From positions 1 to 32,964 of the forward strand of contig JAKACU010000008.1 in assembly GCA_021821185.1 (NCBI GenBank): a stretch of 32,964 bases of DNA. Direction: 5' to 3'. The stretch is from Bacillota bacterium (GTDB lineage Bacteria; Bacillota; Bacilli; Alicyclobacillales; SLC66). The notes beneath the pieces were generated by a model. The model was not told the DNA's origin, ran no database searches, and saw only the letters and a program-made list of their open reading frames with translations. Shown here piece by piece: positions 22,549 to 31,474 of this stretch. Position numbers and translations under genes: made by a program. The first letter of the stretch is position 1, and each line of letters starts with the position of its first letter.

Positions 22549-24407
22549 ACGCGCCGCGCAAAGAAACTGGCTCGCCTGGCCTAGGATTTCGAGGGCTCGG
22601 TGCTATGGGTATGCCCGTGCAAAAGCCTAAAAATTTCAAGGCTACTCTAGTTCGTTTCCTTACCTATCTGACGCCGCATCGGCTTGCTTTATCGTTCGTT
22701 GCACTAGCTGCCATCTGTAGCACTTTATTTAGCGTTTTTAGTCCGAAGCTTCTCAGTGAAATCATAACAGATATTTTGCAGGGATTTATCGTTCATGAGC
22801 GAACAGGCGTAAGCGTCAACTTTCAACAGATTGGACATCTTATTATTTTGCTTTGCGGCCTGTATCTATTTAGCTCCCTATTTAGTTACATACAACAATA
22901 TGTGATGGCCGGTATTGCGCAAAAAACGGTCTATCAGTTACGAAGGCAAGTTCATGAGAAATTATCGCGCTTACCACTTCAATTTTATGATGTTCATCCT
23001 CATGGGGATATCTTAAGCCGCTTTATCAATGATTTTGACAATATCAGCAACACCTTGCAACAAAGTTTAACCCAATTGATTACGTCTGTGATTACTTTAG
23101 TTGGGGTCATCATCATGATGATAACAATTAATGTTTGGATGACGCTGGTGGTCTTTGTAACCTTGCCATTAAGTGTCTTTGCCGCGCGTTTTATTGCAAC
23201 ACGATCGCAACGGTATTTCATTGGTCAACAGCGAGTCTTAGGTCAACTCAATGGCCATGTTGAAGAAATGTACACGGGGCACACGATCATCAAGGCGTTT
23301 GGTCTTGAGAAAAAATCGCTAGCTGAGTTTGAATCTATGAATGCATCCTTATATGAAGTGGGATACAAAGCCCAATTTATTTCAGGGATTATCATGCCCG
23401 TCATGGGCTTTATCGGCAATATCGGGTACGTCTTAGTCAGTGTCGTTGGGAGTTTACTCGTGTTCAACGGTGTTATTGAGATCGGGGCTATTGTTGCTTT
23501 TACACAGTATTCAGGGCAATTTTCTCAGCCGATCACCCAACTTGCCAGCATTGCCAATATCATTCAGTCGACGATGGCATCTGCTGAACGCGTCTTTGAA
23601 ATTTTGGACGAACCTGAAGAAGTACCCGATACAACGATGCCGCAAGAACTTGTTGCACCTCATGGCAATGTTATGTTTGAGCAAGTTCACTTCTCCTATG
23701 CAGAAGACGAACCTTTGATTGAGAACATGAATGTTGATGTAAAAAGTGGGCAAATGATCGCCATTGTCGGCCCGACTGGTGCAGGTAAAACAACGATCGT
23801 GAATCTTCTGATGCGTTTTTACGAATTGCAAGGAGGTTTCATCAGTATTGACGGTGTCGATATTACCCGCTTGACAAGAGAGAATCTTCGCAGTTTGTTT
23901 GGGATGGTATTGCAAGACACCTGGCTTTTTCGTGGTACGATCCTGGAGAATATCGCTTATGGACGGCTTAGGGCTACACGTGAAGATGTGGTAATGGCCG
24001 CGCAAGCAGCGCATGCTGATCATTTTATTCGGACATTACCAGATGGCTACGATACGATGTTGCATGAAGAAGCGACCGATCTGTCTCAAGGGCAAAAGCA
24101 ACTTTTAACAATTGCCCGGGCAATTTTAGCAAATCCGTCCATTTTATTACTTGATGAGGCGACAAGTAGCGTTGACACGCGAACAGAAGTCCAAATTCAA
24201 AAGGCTATGCAAGAACTCAGGCAGGGAAAAACGAGTTTCGTTATCGCACATAGGTTGTCAACGATCCGCGATGCGGATTGGATTCTCGTGATGAACCATG
24301 GACGCGTTATCGAACAAGGTACCCATACGCAATTAATGCATGATCATGGGTTTTACGCGTCACTGTATAACAGTCAATTTGCGGCAGCCACGCAAGAGGC
24401 TTTCTAA
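22545..24407 (+). CDS. ABC exporter half-transporter, catalytic partner (YheH/BmrD-like)
   Basis: Second half of the exporter. The 620-aa product has a Gly/Pro-rich N-terminal tail (SPGLGFRGLGAMGMPVQKPK), a membrane domain with six helices and an extended loop between the first two (TDILQGFIVHERTGVSVNFQ) as in YheH proteins, then an ATPase domain. Walker A GPTGAGKTT is at about 408, signature LSQGQKQLL at about 511, Walker B LLLDEATSSVD with canonical Glu at about 534, and H-loop AHRLST at about 567. The site composition complements the degenerate partner. ATG overlaps the stop of the partner (ATGA), so the two are translationally coupled. Substrates are unknown; drugs or lipids are typical. 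Confidence 0.94.
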   Translation: MNAPRKETGSPGLGFRGLGAMGMPVQKPKNFKATLVRFLTYLTPHRLALSFVALAAICSTLFSVFSPKLLSEIITDILQGFIVHERTGVSVNFQQIGHLIILLCGLYLFSSLFSYIQQYVMAGIAQKTVYQLRRQVHEKLSRLPLQFYDVHPHGDILSRFINDFDNISNTLQQSLTQLITSVITLVGVIIMMITINVWMTLVVFVTLPLSVFAARFIATRSQRYFIGQQRVLGQLNGHVEEMYTGHTIIKAFGLEKKSLAEFESMNASLYEVGYKAQFISGIIMPVMGFIGNIGYVLVSVVGSLLVFNGVIEIGAIVAFTQYSGQFSQPITQLASIANIIQSTMASAERVFEILDEPEEVPDTTMPQELVAPHGNVMFEQVHFSYAEDEPLIENMNVDVKSGQMIAIVGPTGAGKTTIVNLLMRFYELQGGFISIDGVDITRLTRENLRSLFGMVLQDTWLFRGTILENIAYGRLRATREDVVMAAQAAHADHFIRTLPDGYDTMLHEEATDLSQGQKQLLTIARAILANPSILLLDEATSSVDTRTEVQIQKAMQELRQGKTSFVIAHRLSTIRDADWILVMNHGRVIEQGTHTQLMHDHGFYASLYNSQFAAATQEAF

Positions 24408-24445
24408 AAAAGTTAGTTATACTAGGCAGAAAACAGTTTCTTTGC

Positions 24446-24472
24446 TATACTATGTTTGTTGGATAAATAAAC
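24446..24472 (+). promoter_or_regulatory. xylA promoter with XylR-type operator
   Basis: A -10 TATACT (24446-24451) is followed at once by GTTTGTT (24454-24460), GGATA, AATAAAC (24466-24472). These half-sites match in 6 of 7 positions as inverted repeats and resemble the B. subtilis xyl operator (GTTTGTT and AACAAAC half-sites). A ROK-family xylose repressor bound here would block initiation. No xylR gene is in the window. The -35 region (TAGGCA 17 bp upstream) is weak. Confidence 0.6.
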
Positions 24473-24508
24473 TTACCTAGTGATCAACAAAGAAAGGTGT
24501 TGATATCG

Positions 24509-25825
24509 TTGACGTATTTTAATGATGTGGCGAAGATTCGATATGAAGGTAGACATTCAACCAATCCATTGGCTTTTAAGGAATACAACGCCGATGAAGT
24601 TGTTCGTGGGAAAACAATGGCGGAACATTTGCGTTTTGCCGTGAGTTATTGGCACACCTTTACGCTTTCGGGATCAGATCCATTTGGCATGCCGACGATG
24701 CTGCGCCCTTGGGATGGCTATAGTGGCCTTGATCTTGCTAAGAAACGTGTGGAAGCGTCTTTTGAGTTCTACGAGAAACTAGGCGTAGAATACTTTTGTT
24801 TTCATGACCGCGATATCGCTCCGGAAGGGCATACTCTGCGTGAGACAAATAAAAATTTGGATGTTGTTGTCGCGATGATGCAGGATTATATGAAATCTTC
24901 CGGCAAGAAATTATTGTGGAATACGCAAAATATGTTCTCTCATCCGCGTTTTGTGCATGGTGCGGCTACGTCACCTTTTGCAGATGTTTTTGCCTATGCC
25001 GCAGCACAAGTGAAAAAGAGCCTTGAAGTTGCATTGACCCTTGGTGCCCAAAACTACGTGTTTTGGGGTGGTCGGGAAGGCTATGAGACTCTTTTAAATA
25101 CGGACATGAAATTTGAGCTGGATAACATGGCCAGATTGCTATCGCTCGCTTGTGATTATGCCGATGAGATCGGCTTTACAGGACAGTTCTTGCTAGAACC
25201 GAAACCCAAGGAGCCGACAAAGCATCAGTATGATTATGATGCGACAACGTCTATTGCGTTCTTGCAAAAGTACGGGTTGCAAGATCGCTTCAAACTCAAT
25301 ATCGAAGCGAACCACGCGATGCTCGCCGGCCATACGTTCGAGCATGAACTGATGGTGAGTCGGATCAACGGTATGTTAGGTTCTGTTGACGCCAATCAAG
25401 GTGACTCGTTGCTTGGATGGGATACGGATGAGTTTCCAACAGATTTGTATAGTACGACGCTCGCCATGGTGCAAGTGCTTAAAAATGACGGATTACATTC
25501 AGGTGGTCTAAATTTCGATGCGAAAGTACGTCGGGGTTCAATGACACCGCTTGATTTGTTTTACGGTCACATTGTGGGTATGGATTCGTTTGCCCGCGGG
25601 CTTAAAGTGGCGGCCAAGTTAGTAGAAGATGCTGTGTTTGATCAAGTGGTGGCAAATCGGTACGCGAGTTATCAAAGTGGAATTGGACAAGAGATCGTGC
25701 AAGGCAAAGCGACCATGCAGTCATTAGAACAGTATGTGCTTGACAAACCGATCAAGCTAGAAATATCTGGGCGCCAAGAGTTGCTTTTAGCTAAGTTGAA
25801 TCAGTATTTGATGACGGTAGAATAA
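24509..25825 (+). CDS. xylA: Xylose isomerase
   Basis: Tetrameric, divalent-metal enzyme that converts D-xylose to D-xylulose (and glucose to fructose). The 438-aa product belongs to the longer class II enzymes. The catalytic HDRDIAPEG has H99 and D102. [16 protein letters not shown] gives metal ligand E230 and K232, followed by LNIEANHA (E266, H269), GSVDANQGD (D294) and WDTDEFPTD (D305, D307). The start is not ATG: GTG 24497 and TTG 24500 overlap the AAAGG site, and TTG 24509 is best spaced and gives the usual N-terminus. xylB is not adjacent, so the kinase must be elsewhere. A XylR-like operator precedes it and a terminator follows. Confidence 0.97.
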   Translation: MTYFNDVAKIRYEGRHSTNPLAFKEYNADEVVRGKTMAEHLRFAVSYWHTFTLSGSDPFGMPTMLRPWDGYSGLDLAKKRVEASFEFYEKLGVEYFCFHDRDIAPEGHTLRETNKNLDVVVAMMQDYMKSSGKKLLWNTQNMFSHPRFVHGAATSPFADVFAYAAAQVKKSLEVALTLGAQNYVFWGGREGYETLLNTDMKFELDNMARLLSLACDYADEIGFTGQFLLEPKPKEPTKHQYDYDATTSIAFLQKYGLQDRFKLNIEANHAMLAGHTFEHELMVSRINGMLGSVDANQGDSLLGWDTDEFPTDLYSTTLAMVQVLKNDGLHSGGLNFDAKVRRGSMTPLDLFYGHIVGMDSFARGLKVAAKLVEDAVFDQVVANRYASYQSGIGQEIVQGKATMQSLEQYVLDKPIKLEISGRQELLLAKLNQYLMTVE

Positions 25826-25855
25826 TCCAAAGCTAAAAAAGAACATGGCATTTTC

Positions 25856-25904
25856 GAGGTGGTTCAATAGAGCTCGCAGGGGCTCTGTTAGATCACCTCA
25901 TTTT
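25856..25904 (+). terminator. Terminator after xylA
   Basis: GAGGTG (25856-25861) pairs with CACCTC (25894-25899), and an inner AGAGC/GCTCT stem forms the top of the hairpin; ATTTTC follows. The middle of the stem is imperfect. Confidence 0.65.
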
Positions 25905-25956
25905 CATATATAATAATAACTACTATGTACTAATGTCGGCCATTGTGGAGGTTTGT

Positions 25957-26397
25957 ATGGATCATGACATCAAGCCAAATATTCCGGAGTTATTGAAACG
26001 TGTTGGTCTTCGTGTAACTCCTCAACGTGATGCTATCTTACGCCACATCATTGACCGCAAAGGACATATGTCAGCCGATCAGATCTATCGTTCCATGCAA
26101 GGAACATTGCCGAATTTGAGTGTGTCCACCGTGTACAATACCCTTAAGAGCTTGAGCGATGCCGGATTGATTCGGGAGATCAAGTTTGGTGATGGTGCTA
26201 GTCTTTTTGATGCCAATCGCGAACCACATCACCACATGGTATGCACCGTGTGTGGAGAACTCTTTGATTTCTACTTGAAGGCGACGCCTGATCTTACCCA
26301 TATAGCCCAACAGGCGCGTTTTCATATCGATGAATGTCACATCGAAGTCAAGGGTATCTGCGATGCCTGTCAGCATCGTGAAGTAGATTTAACGTAA
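25957..26397 (+). CDS. perR: Peroxide-sensing regulator PerR (Fur family)
   Basis: Metal-dependent repressor that senses hydrogen peroxide by Fe-catalysed oxidation of its histidines. The 146-aa product has a winged helix at about 10-82 (VTPQRDAILRHI, SVSTVYNTLKSLSDAGL) and the regulatory metal ligands H37, D85, H91, H93 and D104, numbered as in B. subtilis PerR. Asp at 104 (ELFDF) rather than Glu favours PerR over Fur. Structural zinc cysteines are C96, C99, C135 and C138. ATG 25957 follows GGAGG. A -10 TATAAT at 25909-25914 overlaps an imperfect Per-box-like sequence (25908-25922), so autoregulation is possible. The next operon carries a near-perfect Per/Fur box. Confidence 0.93.
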   Translation: MDHDIKPNIPELLKRVGLRVTPQRDAILRHIIDRKGHMSADQIYRSMQGTLPNLSVSTVYNTLKSLSDAGLIREIKFGDGASLFDANREPHHHMVCTVCGELFDFYLKATPDLTHIAQQARFHIDECHIEVKGICDACQHREVDLT

Positions 26398-26410
26398 AGG
26401 GTGGTCTCGC

Positions 26411-26439
26411 TTTACTTTGTGTTCATCGATTAGTATAAT
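26411..26439 (+). promoter_or_regulatory. Promoter of the rubrerythrin operon
   Basis: TTTACT (26411-26416), a 17-bp spacer and TATAAT (26434-26439) form a sigma-A promoter beginning 14 bp after the perR stop. Confidence 0.75.
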
Positions 26440-26448
26440 GAATGTATG

Positions 26449-26463
26449 TAATAATGATTATTA
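26449..26463. promoter_or_regulatory. Per/Fur box over the rubrerythrin transcription start
   Basis: TAATAATGATTATTA is a perfect 7-1-7 palindrome of the Per/Fur type (consensus TTATAATNATTATAA). It begins ten bases after the -10, so a bound repressor would cover the start of transcription. PerR is encoded immediately upstream, making it the likely ligand. Confidence 0.8.
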
Positions 26464-26501
26464 TGTAATTTTAATTTTAGTTTATGGGGAGGCTTCAATT
26501 C

Positions 26502-26930
26502 ATGGCGAATTTACAAGGAAGTCAAACAGCAGATAACTTGCGTGCGGCATTTGCAGGTGAATCACAAGCGAATCGGCGGTATTTGTATTTTGCAGAGAGG
26601 GCCGATCTTGAAGGTGCGGAAGAAGTTGCGCAACTGTTTCGCAGTATTTCAAACGGTGAGACGAAGCATGCATTTGGACATTTCGATCGCTTGCGCGAGT
26701 ACGGGGAAGGCGATCCGGCCACGAAACTTCCGGTAGGCAATGTAAGAGAAATGCTGGCTTCAGCCATTGCTGGGGAAACCTACGAGTACACAGAAATGTA
26801 TCCAGGCTTTGCAGCTAAAGCGCGTGAAGAAGGCTTCGAAGATATTGGCGAATGGATGGAAGTTATGGCTAAGGCCGAACGTGTTCATGCGCAACGTTTT
26901 CAAAAGCTGTTGGATTCTTTGTCAGAATAA
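26502..26930 (+). CDS. Short rubrerythrin lacking the rubredoxin domain
   Basis: Ferritin-like diiron protein, presumably reducing hydrogen peroxide in the cytoplasm. The 142-aa product is a four-helix bundle with two ExxH-type motifs: E20 in [18 protein letters not shown] with E53 and H56, [10 protein letters not shown] with E92 and E95, and [10 protein letters not shown] with E126 and H129. Classic rubrerythrins continue with a C-terminal CxxC-CxxC rubredoxin; here the protein ends after the bundle (LDSLSE), like sulerythrin. An external electron donor is needed. ATG 26502 follows GGGGAGG. The DUF3501 gene follows 16 bp later in the same operon. The Per box makes peroxide induction likely. 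Confidence 0.94.
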   Translation: MANLQGSQTADNLRAAFAGESQANRRYLYFAERADLEGAEEVAQLFRSISNGETKHAFGHFDRLREYGEGDPATKLPVGNVREMLASAIAGETYEYTEMYPGFAAKAREEGFEDIGEWMEVMAKAERVHAQRFQKLLDSLSE

Positions 26931-26946
26931 CGGAGGCGGCGATTCG

Positions 26947-27534
26947 GTGGAACGTACGATTTCGTTAAAAGATATTGCTCCGCTTGCTGTCTATCGACGT
27001 ACGCGCGAAGACTATGTCAAGCGCATGATTGACTATAAAAGGGCTCGGCGTTTCAAAATGTCGCCGTATATCTCGATATTATTTGAAAATCGCGATACTG
27101 TCCTATTCCAGATTCGGGAACTAGCGCATAGTGAAGATTTGACAGACCCGGAGGAACTTGCTGTTTACATCGAGATCTATTCTGGCATGTTGCCAGGTGA
27201 GCATGAACTATCGGCCACCTTGTTTATTGAGATGGATGAACAACAGAAGTTGCAGGATCTGTTAGTCGCACTAAAGGGTATTGAACATCATCTCACGTTG
27301 CAAGTGGGCGATGTAGTCATACCTGCTGTGTTTGAGGAAGTTCATGATGATCGAGACTTTACGACGAGCGTTCATTACTTGAAATTTCCTTTGAACCAGG
27401 CTGCGTTAGACGCATTTGCTGCGATAGGGAGCGGTGATGCAATCCCGGTGTCGCTTTCCCTCGATCATCCGAAGCTGCAAGCAAACGTATCATTAACGAG
27501 AGATACGATCGACAGTCTCGTCAACGATCTCTGA
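26947..27534 (+). CDS. DUF3501 family protein, partner of rubrerythrin
   Basis: Cytoplasmic protein of unknown biochemical function, 195 aa. It fits DUF3501 by the N-terminal RREDYV-like segment (YRRTREDYVKRMIDYKRARR), the block ILFENRDTVLFQIRELAHSE, the middle ELSATLFIEM and the late TSVHYLKFPL. Proteins of this family often sit beside rubrerythrin and iron-sulfur oxidoreductase genes, so a role in peroxide defence or electron transfer to rubrerythrin is plausible but not shown. GTG 26947 follows GGAGGCGG; a longer frame runs inside the rubrerythrin gene and is rejected. No cysteine is present in the product, arguing against its being an iron-sulfur or rubredoxin donor. Confidence 0.85.
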   Translation: MERTISLKDIAPLAVYRRTREDYVKRMIDYKRARRFKMSPYISILFENRDTVLFQIRELAHSEDLTDPEELAVYIEIYSGMLPGEHELSATLFIEMDEQQKLQDLLVALKGIEHHLTLQVGDVVIPAVFEEVHDDRDFTTSVHYLKFPLNQAALDAFAAIGSGDAIPVSLSLDHPKLQANVSLTRDTIDSLVNDL

Positions 27535-27559
27535 AGTAGCTATAACTTTTAGAAGGAAT

Positions 27560-27589
27560 AGGCCATGGTGGTTAAACCATGGCCTTTTT
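27560..27589 (+). terminator. Rho-independent terminator of the rubrerythrin operon
   Basis: GGCCATGGT (27561-27569) pairs with ACCATGGCC (27576-27584), extended by an A-T pair, followed by TTTTT. It is a textbook hairpin 25 bp after the DUF3501 stop. Confidence 0.92.
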
Positions 27590-27638
27590 GTGAGACCTTA
27601 GTACAAATGGATACTCTATCCTAGAAAGGTGATCTAAC

Positions 27639-28841
27639 ATGTTGAATTTTTCGCTTCATACACCGACGCGCATTGTATTTGGACAAGGTGAGGTCGATCG
27701 TGCCGGCGATATTATCAAAGAGTACGGGAAAAAAGTGTTGATCGTGACGGGACGATCTTCGACAAAAAAGACGGGTGTTCTTGATCGTGTAGTACGGTCT
27801 TTGCAAAAGTCTGGGGTGGCCTCGGTCATATTCGATCGTGTCGAGCCCAATCCGCGTGCGCAAACGGTGGATGAGGCAGGTCGCATGGCTCGGGAGGAAC
27901 ACTGTGATTTGGTGCTCGGCCTAGGTGGCGGTTCAGCGATGGATGCCGCAAAAGCTATCGCGACTGTGGCTGTATCTTCACGCCCCATTCATGAGTATAT
28001 TCGTGGAAATAGCACGGGACTTTGGCAACAGTTGCTGCCGATTCAACAAGCACTTCCTATCGTGACGATACCGACTTTAGCTGCAACTGGCTCGGAGGCA
28101 AACGGTGGCGCCGTAATCACCAATTGGGAAACGAAAGAAAAGGCTGGTATCAACGGACCTGCCCTATTTCCTCAGGTAGCCATTCTTGACCCTGAGTTAA
28201 CGTATACCGTGCCAGCAAATTACACGGCTGATGGAGCCGTGGACATATTTACGCACCTTTATGAAGGTTACGTAACTGGTGATGAATATGCCAACGTTCA
28301 GGATGAAATTACGGAAGCGTTGATGCGTAACGCTGTACTCTTTGCCAAACCGGCTATTGACGATCCGCAAAATTATGAGGCACGCGCTCATCTCTTGTGG
28401 ACAAGTACACTGGCTCTTGTGGGCATCGCCAATGCTGGACGCGGCGGGAGTTTTCCGGTGCATGCGATAGAGCATACGTTGTCTGCTCATTATGATATTT
28501 CACATGGACGTGGGCTAGCGATCTTAGCTCCAGCGTATTTTGCAACGGTAATCAAGCAAGACCGTCCGCGACGACTTGCTCGATTAGGTCGTCGTGTATT
28601 CGATGTGACACTTGAAGATGATGTGCAAGCAGCACAAGCGGCTATTGAGGCAATGGTACGTTGGTTCAAGGAAATTGGGACATTTGATACCTTGAAAAAC
28701 GTCGGTGTACAACGATCCGATCTAGAAATGATGGCACAAGAAACCATTCGCATCGGTGGACTTGGGCAAGGCACACTTGCTGCGACGCATCCTTTGTCAA
28801 TGCAAGAGGTACTTACCATTTATGAAGCGGTTTATGAATGA
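27639..28841 (+). CDS. Iron-containing (group III) alcohol dehydrogenase, butanol-dehydrogenase-like
   Basis: Oxidoreductase interconverting alcohols and aldehydes with NAD(P)H. The 400-aa product has an N-terminal dinucleotide domain with GLGGGSAMDAAKA at 94-106 and a helical metal domain. Likely metal ligands are D202 and H206 in GAVDIFTHLYEG, H275 in SFPVHAIEHTLSAHYDISHG and H289 at its end. PTLAATGSEANGGAVITN is the group's typical substrate-site loop. It resembles YugJ/YugK and clostridial BdhA rather than GldA. ATG 27639 follows AAAGGTGATC. It is monocistronic between two terminators. It could reduce aldehydes, including the acetaldehyde DeoC forms, but this is only inference. Confidence 0.94.
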   Translation: MLNFSLHTPTRIVFGQGEVDRAGDIIKEYGKKVLIVTGRSSTKKTGVLDRVVRSLQKSGVASVIFDRVEPNPRAQTVDEAGRMAREEHCDLVLGLGGGSAMDAAKAIATVAVSSRPIHEYIRGNSTGLWQQLLPIQQALPIVTIPTLAATGSEANGGAVITNWETKEKAGINGPALFPQVAILDPELTYTVPANYTADGAVDIFTHLYEGYVTGDEYANVQDEITEALMRNAVLFAKPAIDDPQNYEARAHLLWTSTLALVGIANAGRGGSFPVHAIEHTLSAHYDISHGRGLAILAPAYFATVIKQDRPRRLARLGRRVFDVTLEDDVQAAQAAIEAMVRWFKEIGTFDTLKNVGVQRSDLEMMAQETIRIGGLGQGTLAATHPLSMQEVLTIYEAVYE

Positions 28842-28878
28842 TGAGACGATAACTTTGGGCAGGATCTAAAAGAGTAGG

Positions 28879-28933
28879 CACGTCTTTTGCACACGATAGC
28901 AATTTTGTCGTCGTGCAAAAAACGTGTTTTTTT
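28879..28933 (+). terminator. Rho-independent terminator after the alcohol dehydrogenase gene
   Basis: TTTTGCAC (28885-28892) pairs with GTGCAAAA (28913-28920). An outer CACGT (28879-28883) pairs with ACGTG (28922-28926), followed by seven T. The remaining 113 bp to the glycosyltransferase gene show no clear promoter. Confidence 0.88.
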
Positions 28934-29046
28934 AACGTCATTATTAGTGATACACAGGATGAGATGTTCGTGAATTCGTCTAGCCCGTTTGCCGAAGTCC
29001 TCCATATAGTAATAGGGAAAAGGCACGTTGTGGGAGGCATCTAGGT

Positions 29047-29820
29047 ATGGAATCTGTGGTCGATATTGTCGTCATCAGCTACAACACAAAAAATCTCCTG
29101 CTCGCGTGTTTGCAACAGCTTGCGTTGTATACAGATGAACCACACCGCGTGATTGTTGTCGACAATGCCAGTAGGGATGGTACACCAGAAACCTTACAGA
29201 AAACAATTGAGGAATACCAATGGAGTCACGTGCAAATCATAGCCAACCTTCACAATGTTGGCTATGCCAAGGCATGCAATCAGGGCATTAAAGCAGGTAC
29301 TAGCCCCTACATTTTGCTACTGAACAGCGATGTGTTAGTAACACCGGGGTGGTTAACACCGCTCATCGATTGCATGAAGGAAGATTCGAAAATTGCTGTG
29401 GTTGGCCCCAAAATGATCGATGAGAAGGGTCGCATTACAGGTGCAGGTATAGTTGGGACCTACGAAAAACATGTGCCTAGAGGTTATCTCGAAGTCGATG
29501 CACCTGGCAAATATGAGGAAGAAGAAGATTGTTTTAGTGTTTGTGGTGCAGCCTACTTGATCCTTCGAGCCAATTTGCCAGTACTTGGTCTATTTGATGA
29601 GCATTATTTTTTTTACTTTGAAGAGACCGATTACTCTTTACAAGCTCGCACCAAAGGATTTCGGATAGTATATTGCCCCAAATCGAAAATCTATCATCTT
29701 CAGGGAAAAAGTAGTCAAGATCACGGACAACTGCGGCGATATTTTGAAGAGAGTGAATCCTATTTTCGGAGGAAATGGATGCCGGTGTTTGAACACAATA
29801 AGGGGATGAATGATTTATGA
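29047..29820 (+). CDS. GT2-family glycosyltransferase (rhamnosyltransferase-like)
   Basis: Probable transfer of a sugar from a nucleotide donor to a surface glycan or protein. The 257-aa product has the GT-A fold opening VVDIVVISYNTKNLLLACLQ and the nucleotide block VIVVDNASRDGTPE. NVGYAKACNQGI and LLLNSDVLVTPGW follow; NSDV is the DxD-like metal site. The later blocks FDEHYFFYFEETDYSLQART and GFRIVYCPKSKIYHLQGKSS are typical of rhamnosyltransferase-type members (WbbL). No membrane helix is present. GGGAGG precedes ATG 29047. Its stop overlaps the next glycosyltransferase gene by four bases, so the two are coupled. The acceptor is unknown. Confidence 0.9.
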   Translation: MESVVDIVVISYNTKNLLLACLQQLALYTDEPHRVIVVDNASRDGTPETLQKTIEEYQWSHVQIIANLHNVGYAKACNQGIKAGTSPYILLLNSDVLVTPGWLTPLIDCMKEDSKIAVVGPKMIDEKGRITGAGIVGTYEKHVPRGYLEVDAPGKYEEEEDCFSVCGAAYLILRANLPVLGLFDEHYFFYFEETDYSLQARTKGFRIVYCPKSKIYHLQGKSSQDHGQLRRYFEESESYFRRKWMPVFEHNKGMNDL

Positions 29821-30539
29821 CGCTTGTGCGCAAAGGACACGGTAATAAATTAACGGCCATGATACAAGTGCGAAATGAAGCCAATCGTTACTTGCGTCGG
29901 GTCTTGGATGATCTGTCTGCCTATGTTGATGAGATTGTCATCTTGGATGATGATTCCACAGATGACACATTAGAGATATGCAAGTCATACAACAAGGTGG
30001 TCTCTCTGGGACATTCCCAACAGTCCACTTATGGGATCAATGAGGCAATCTTAAAACGACGCTTATTTAGGCGCACAGTTGCCACCAAACCCGATTGGAT
30101 TCTAGCTATTGATGCTGATGAAATTATTGAAGAAAAAGTGAAAACAGAGGTGCGTTCTTTGATTGATCAGACGGAAATAGATTGGTACGCGTTTCGATTC
30201 TATCATTTTTGGAATAGTGAGACCCATTATCGCGTGGACAAACTTTGGGCACCAACACAATATGGTCCTCGCTTATTTCGCTATATTCCGAATGCCGTGT
30301 ATCTATGGAACGATCAGGCACTACATGGCGGTAGTTTACCAATCAACTTGGTGGCTGATTTTCCTGGAGCTAATTCGGAACTTCGGATCAAACACTTTGG
30401 CTATGCAGGTTCGCAGGAAGACATCTTGCGCAAGTACACATTTTATACGGCCCGTGACCCACACTCGAAGTTTTGCCCGCGCAGTCATTACGATTCGATG
30501 CTTGATGAGAATCCTGTTCTTGAAGAATGGGTGGAATGA
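29817..30539 (+). CDS. GT2-family glycosyltransferase
   Basis: Second glycosyltransferase of the cluster, 240 aa. The opening LTAMIQVRNEANRYLRRVLD, the block EIVILDDDSTDDTLEIC and the metal motif ILAIDADEI are those of GT2 enzymes that begin with a short N-terminal strand. The middle (WYAFRFYHFWNSETHYRVDK) and end (LRIKHFGYAGSQEDILRKYT) match the bacterial type found near spore-coat polysaccharide and surface glycan genes. ATG overlaps the preceding stop (ATGA). The donor sugar cannot be inferred. The stop lies two bases before the third glycosyltransferase gene. Confidence 0.88.
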   Translation: MTLVRKGHGNKLTAMIQVRNEANRYLRRVLDDLSAYVDEIVILDDDSTDDTLEICKSYNKVVSLGHSQQSTYGINEAILKRRLFRRTVATKPDWILAIDADEIIEEKVKTEVRSLIDQTEIDWYAFRFYHFWNSETHYRVDKLWAPTQYGPRLFRYIPNAVYLWNDQALHGGSLPINLVADFPGANSELRIKHFGYAGSQEDILRKYTFYTARDPHSKFCPRSHYDSMLDENPVLEEWVE

Positions 30540-30541
30540 TA

Positions 30542-31405
30542 ATGGATTCCAATCTCCTAGCCATTGTTGTTGTCAGTTTTTCTACGAGTCAAAAGACGGA
30601 GCAATGTTTGCGCCTGTTACTACGTTATACAGATCGTCCCTTTCACATCTATGTGGTGGATAATGCCTCAACAGATGAATCGAAAAGCATGCTGTTGAAT
30701 TTTCAAGAGCATGCTAAAGATTTTTGTTCGGTGTATTTCCTTGAACAAAATGTTGGCTACACCCGAGCGATTGAGGCCGTATTGAGAAATGCCCCGTCGG
30801 ATGCTGATCTGTGTTTTATTAATCCCGATGTTTATGTAGGCCCCAAATGGGCGAGCCGTTTAACCCAGATGCTTTATCAAGCAACTGCAATTGCAGCTGT
30901 GGCACCGATTGCTCATGGAATTGGCGGTGCGCAGGATATTGTCTCCTATTATCAAAGTATTTGCCCTATCGAATACAGTGAAAGTGCTGTGGCTCTTGTA
31001 AATGAAAGGTTGCAAGAGATACCGATTAGGGCTGTGACCGCCAAACTACTTCAAGGTACTATGCTTTTAATAAAGCGGGACGCATGGAAGGACATTGGTT
31101 CATTTGATCCCGGATGTATTTGCGCAGCGGATGATGCTGATTGGTGCCTTAGGGCGCGTCTCAAAGGATACATCCTCATTGTCGCTCTTGACACATTCGT
31201 GTGGCATGATGATCACAGCTCATTTCAAAAACTCGATGATGGGGGATCATTATGGATTAACGAAAGTTGGGCTTATTTTAATAAAAAGTGGGCCGGACAA
31301 TTCGATCATCTGACATGGGATGATTTGTTTGTAAACGCGAAAACGACGACGCATCCTCCTTATGTTTATGTGAAATATGGTAACGACTATGGCGTTTCGC
31401 CGTGA
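30542..31405 (+). CDS. GT2-family glycosyltransferase
   Basis: Third glycosyltransferase, 287 aa, a paralogue of the first. It has LLAIVVVSFSTSQKTEQCLR, IYVVDNASTDESKSML, QNVGYTRAIEAVL and the metal motif CFINPDVYVGPKW. KLLQGTMLLIKRDAW and CAADDADWCLRARLKGY take the place of the EETDYSLQART block of its neighbour. The frame is open from 30527, but ATG 30542 has GGTGGA six bases upstream and avoids overlap with the previous stop. Three consecutive GT2 genes suggest assembly of a short oligosaccharide of at least three sugars. Confidence 0.88.
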   Translation: MDSNLLAIVVVSFSTSQKTEQCLRLLLRYTDRPFHIYVVDNASTDESKSMLLNFQEHAKDFCSVYFLEQNVGYTRAIEAVLRNAPSDADLCFINPDVYVGPKWASRLTQMLYQATAIAAVAPIAHGIGGAQDIVSYYQSICPIEYSESAVALVNERLQEIPIRAVTAKLLQGTMLLIKRDAWKDIGSFDPGCICAADDADWCLRARLKGYILIVALDTFVWHDDHSSFQKLDDGGSLWINESWAYFNKKWAGQFDHLTWDDLFVNAKTTTHPPYVYVKYGNDYGVSP

Positions 31406-31474
31406 TCTTGGCCATTTTTGATGCGTACACATACAGAGCAGTAGAGTAAATGATGAAAGTTGAGGGATGTAAAC

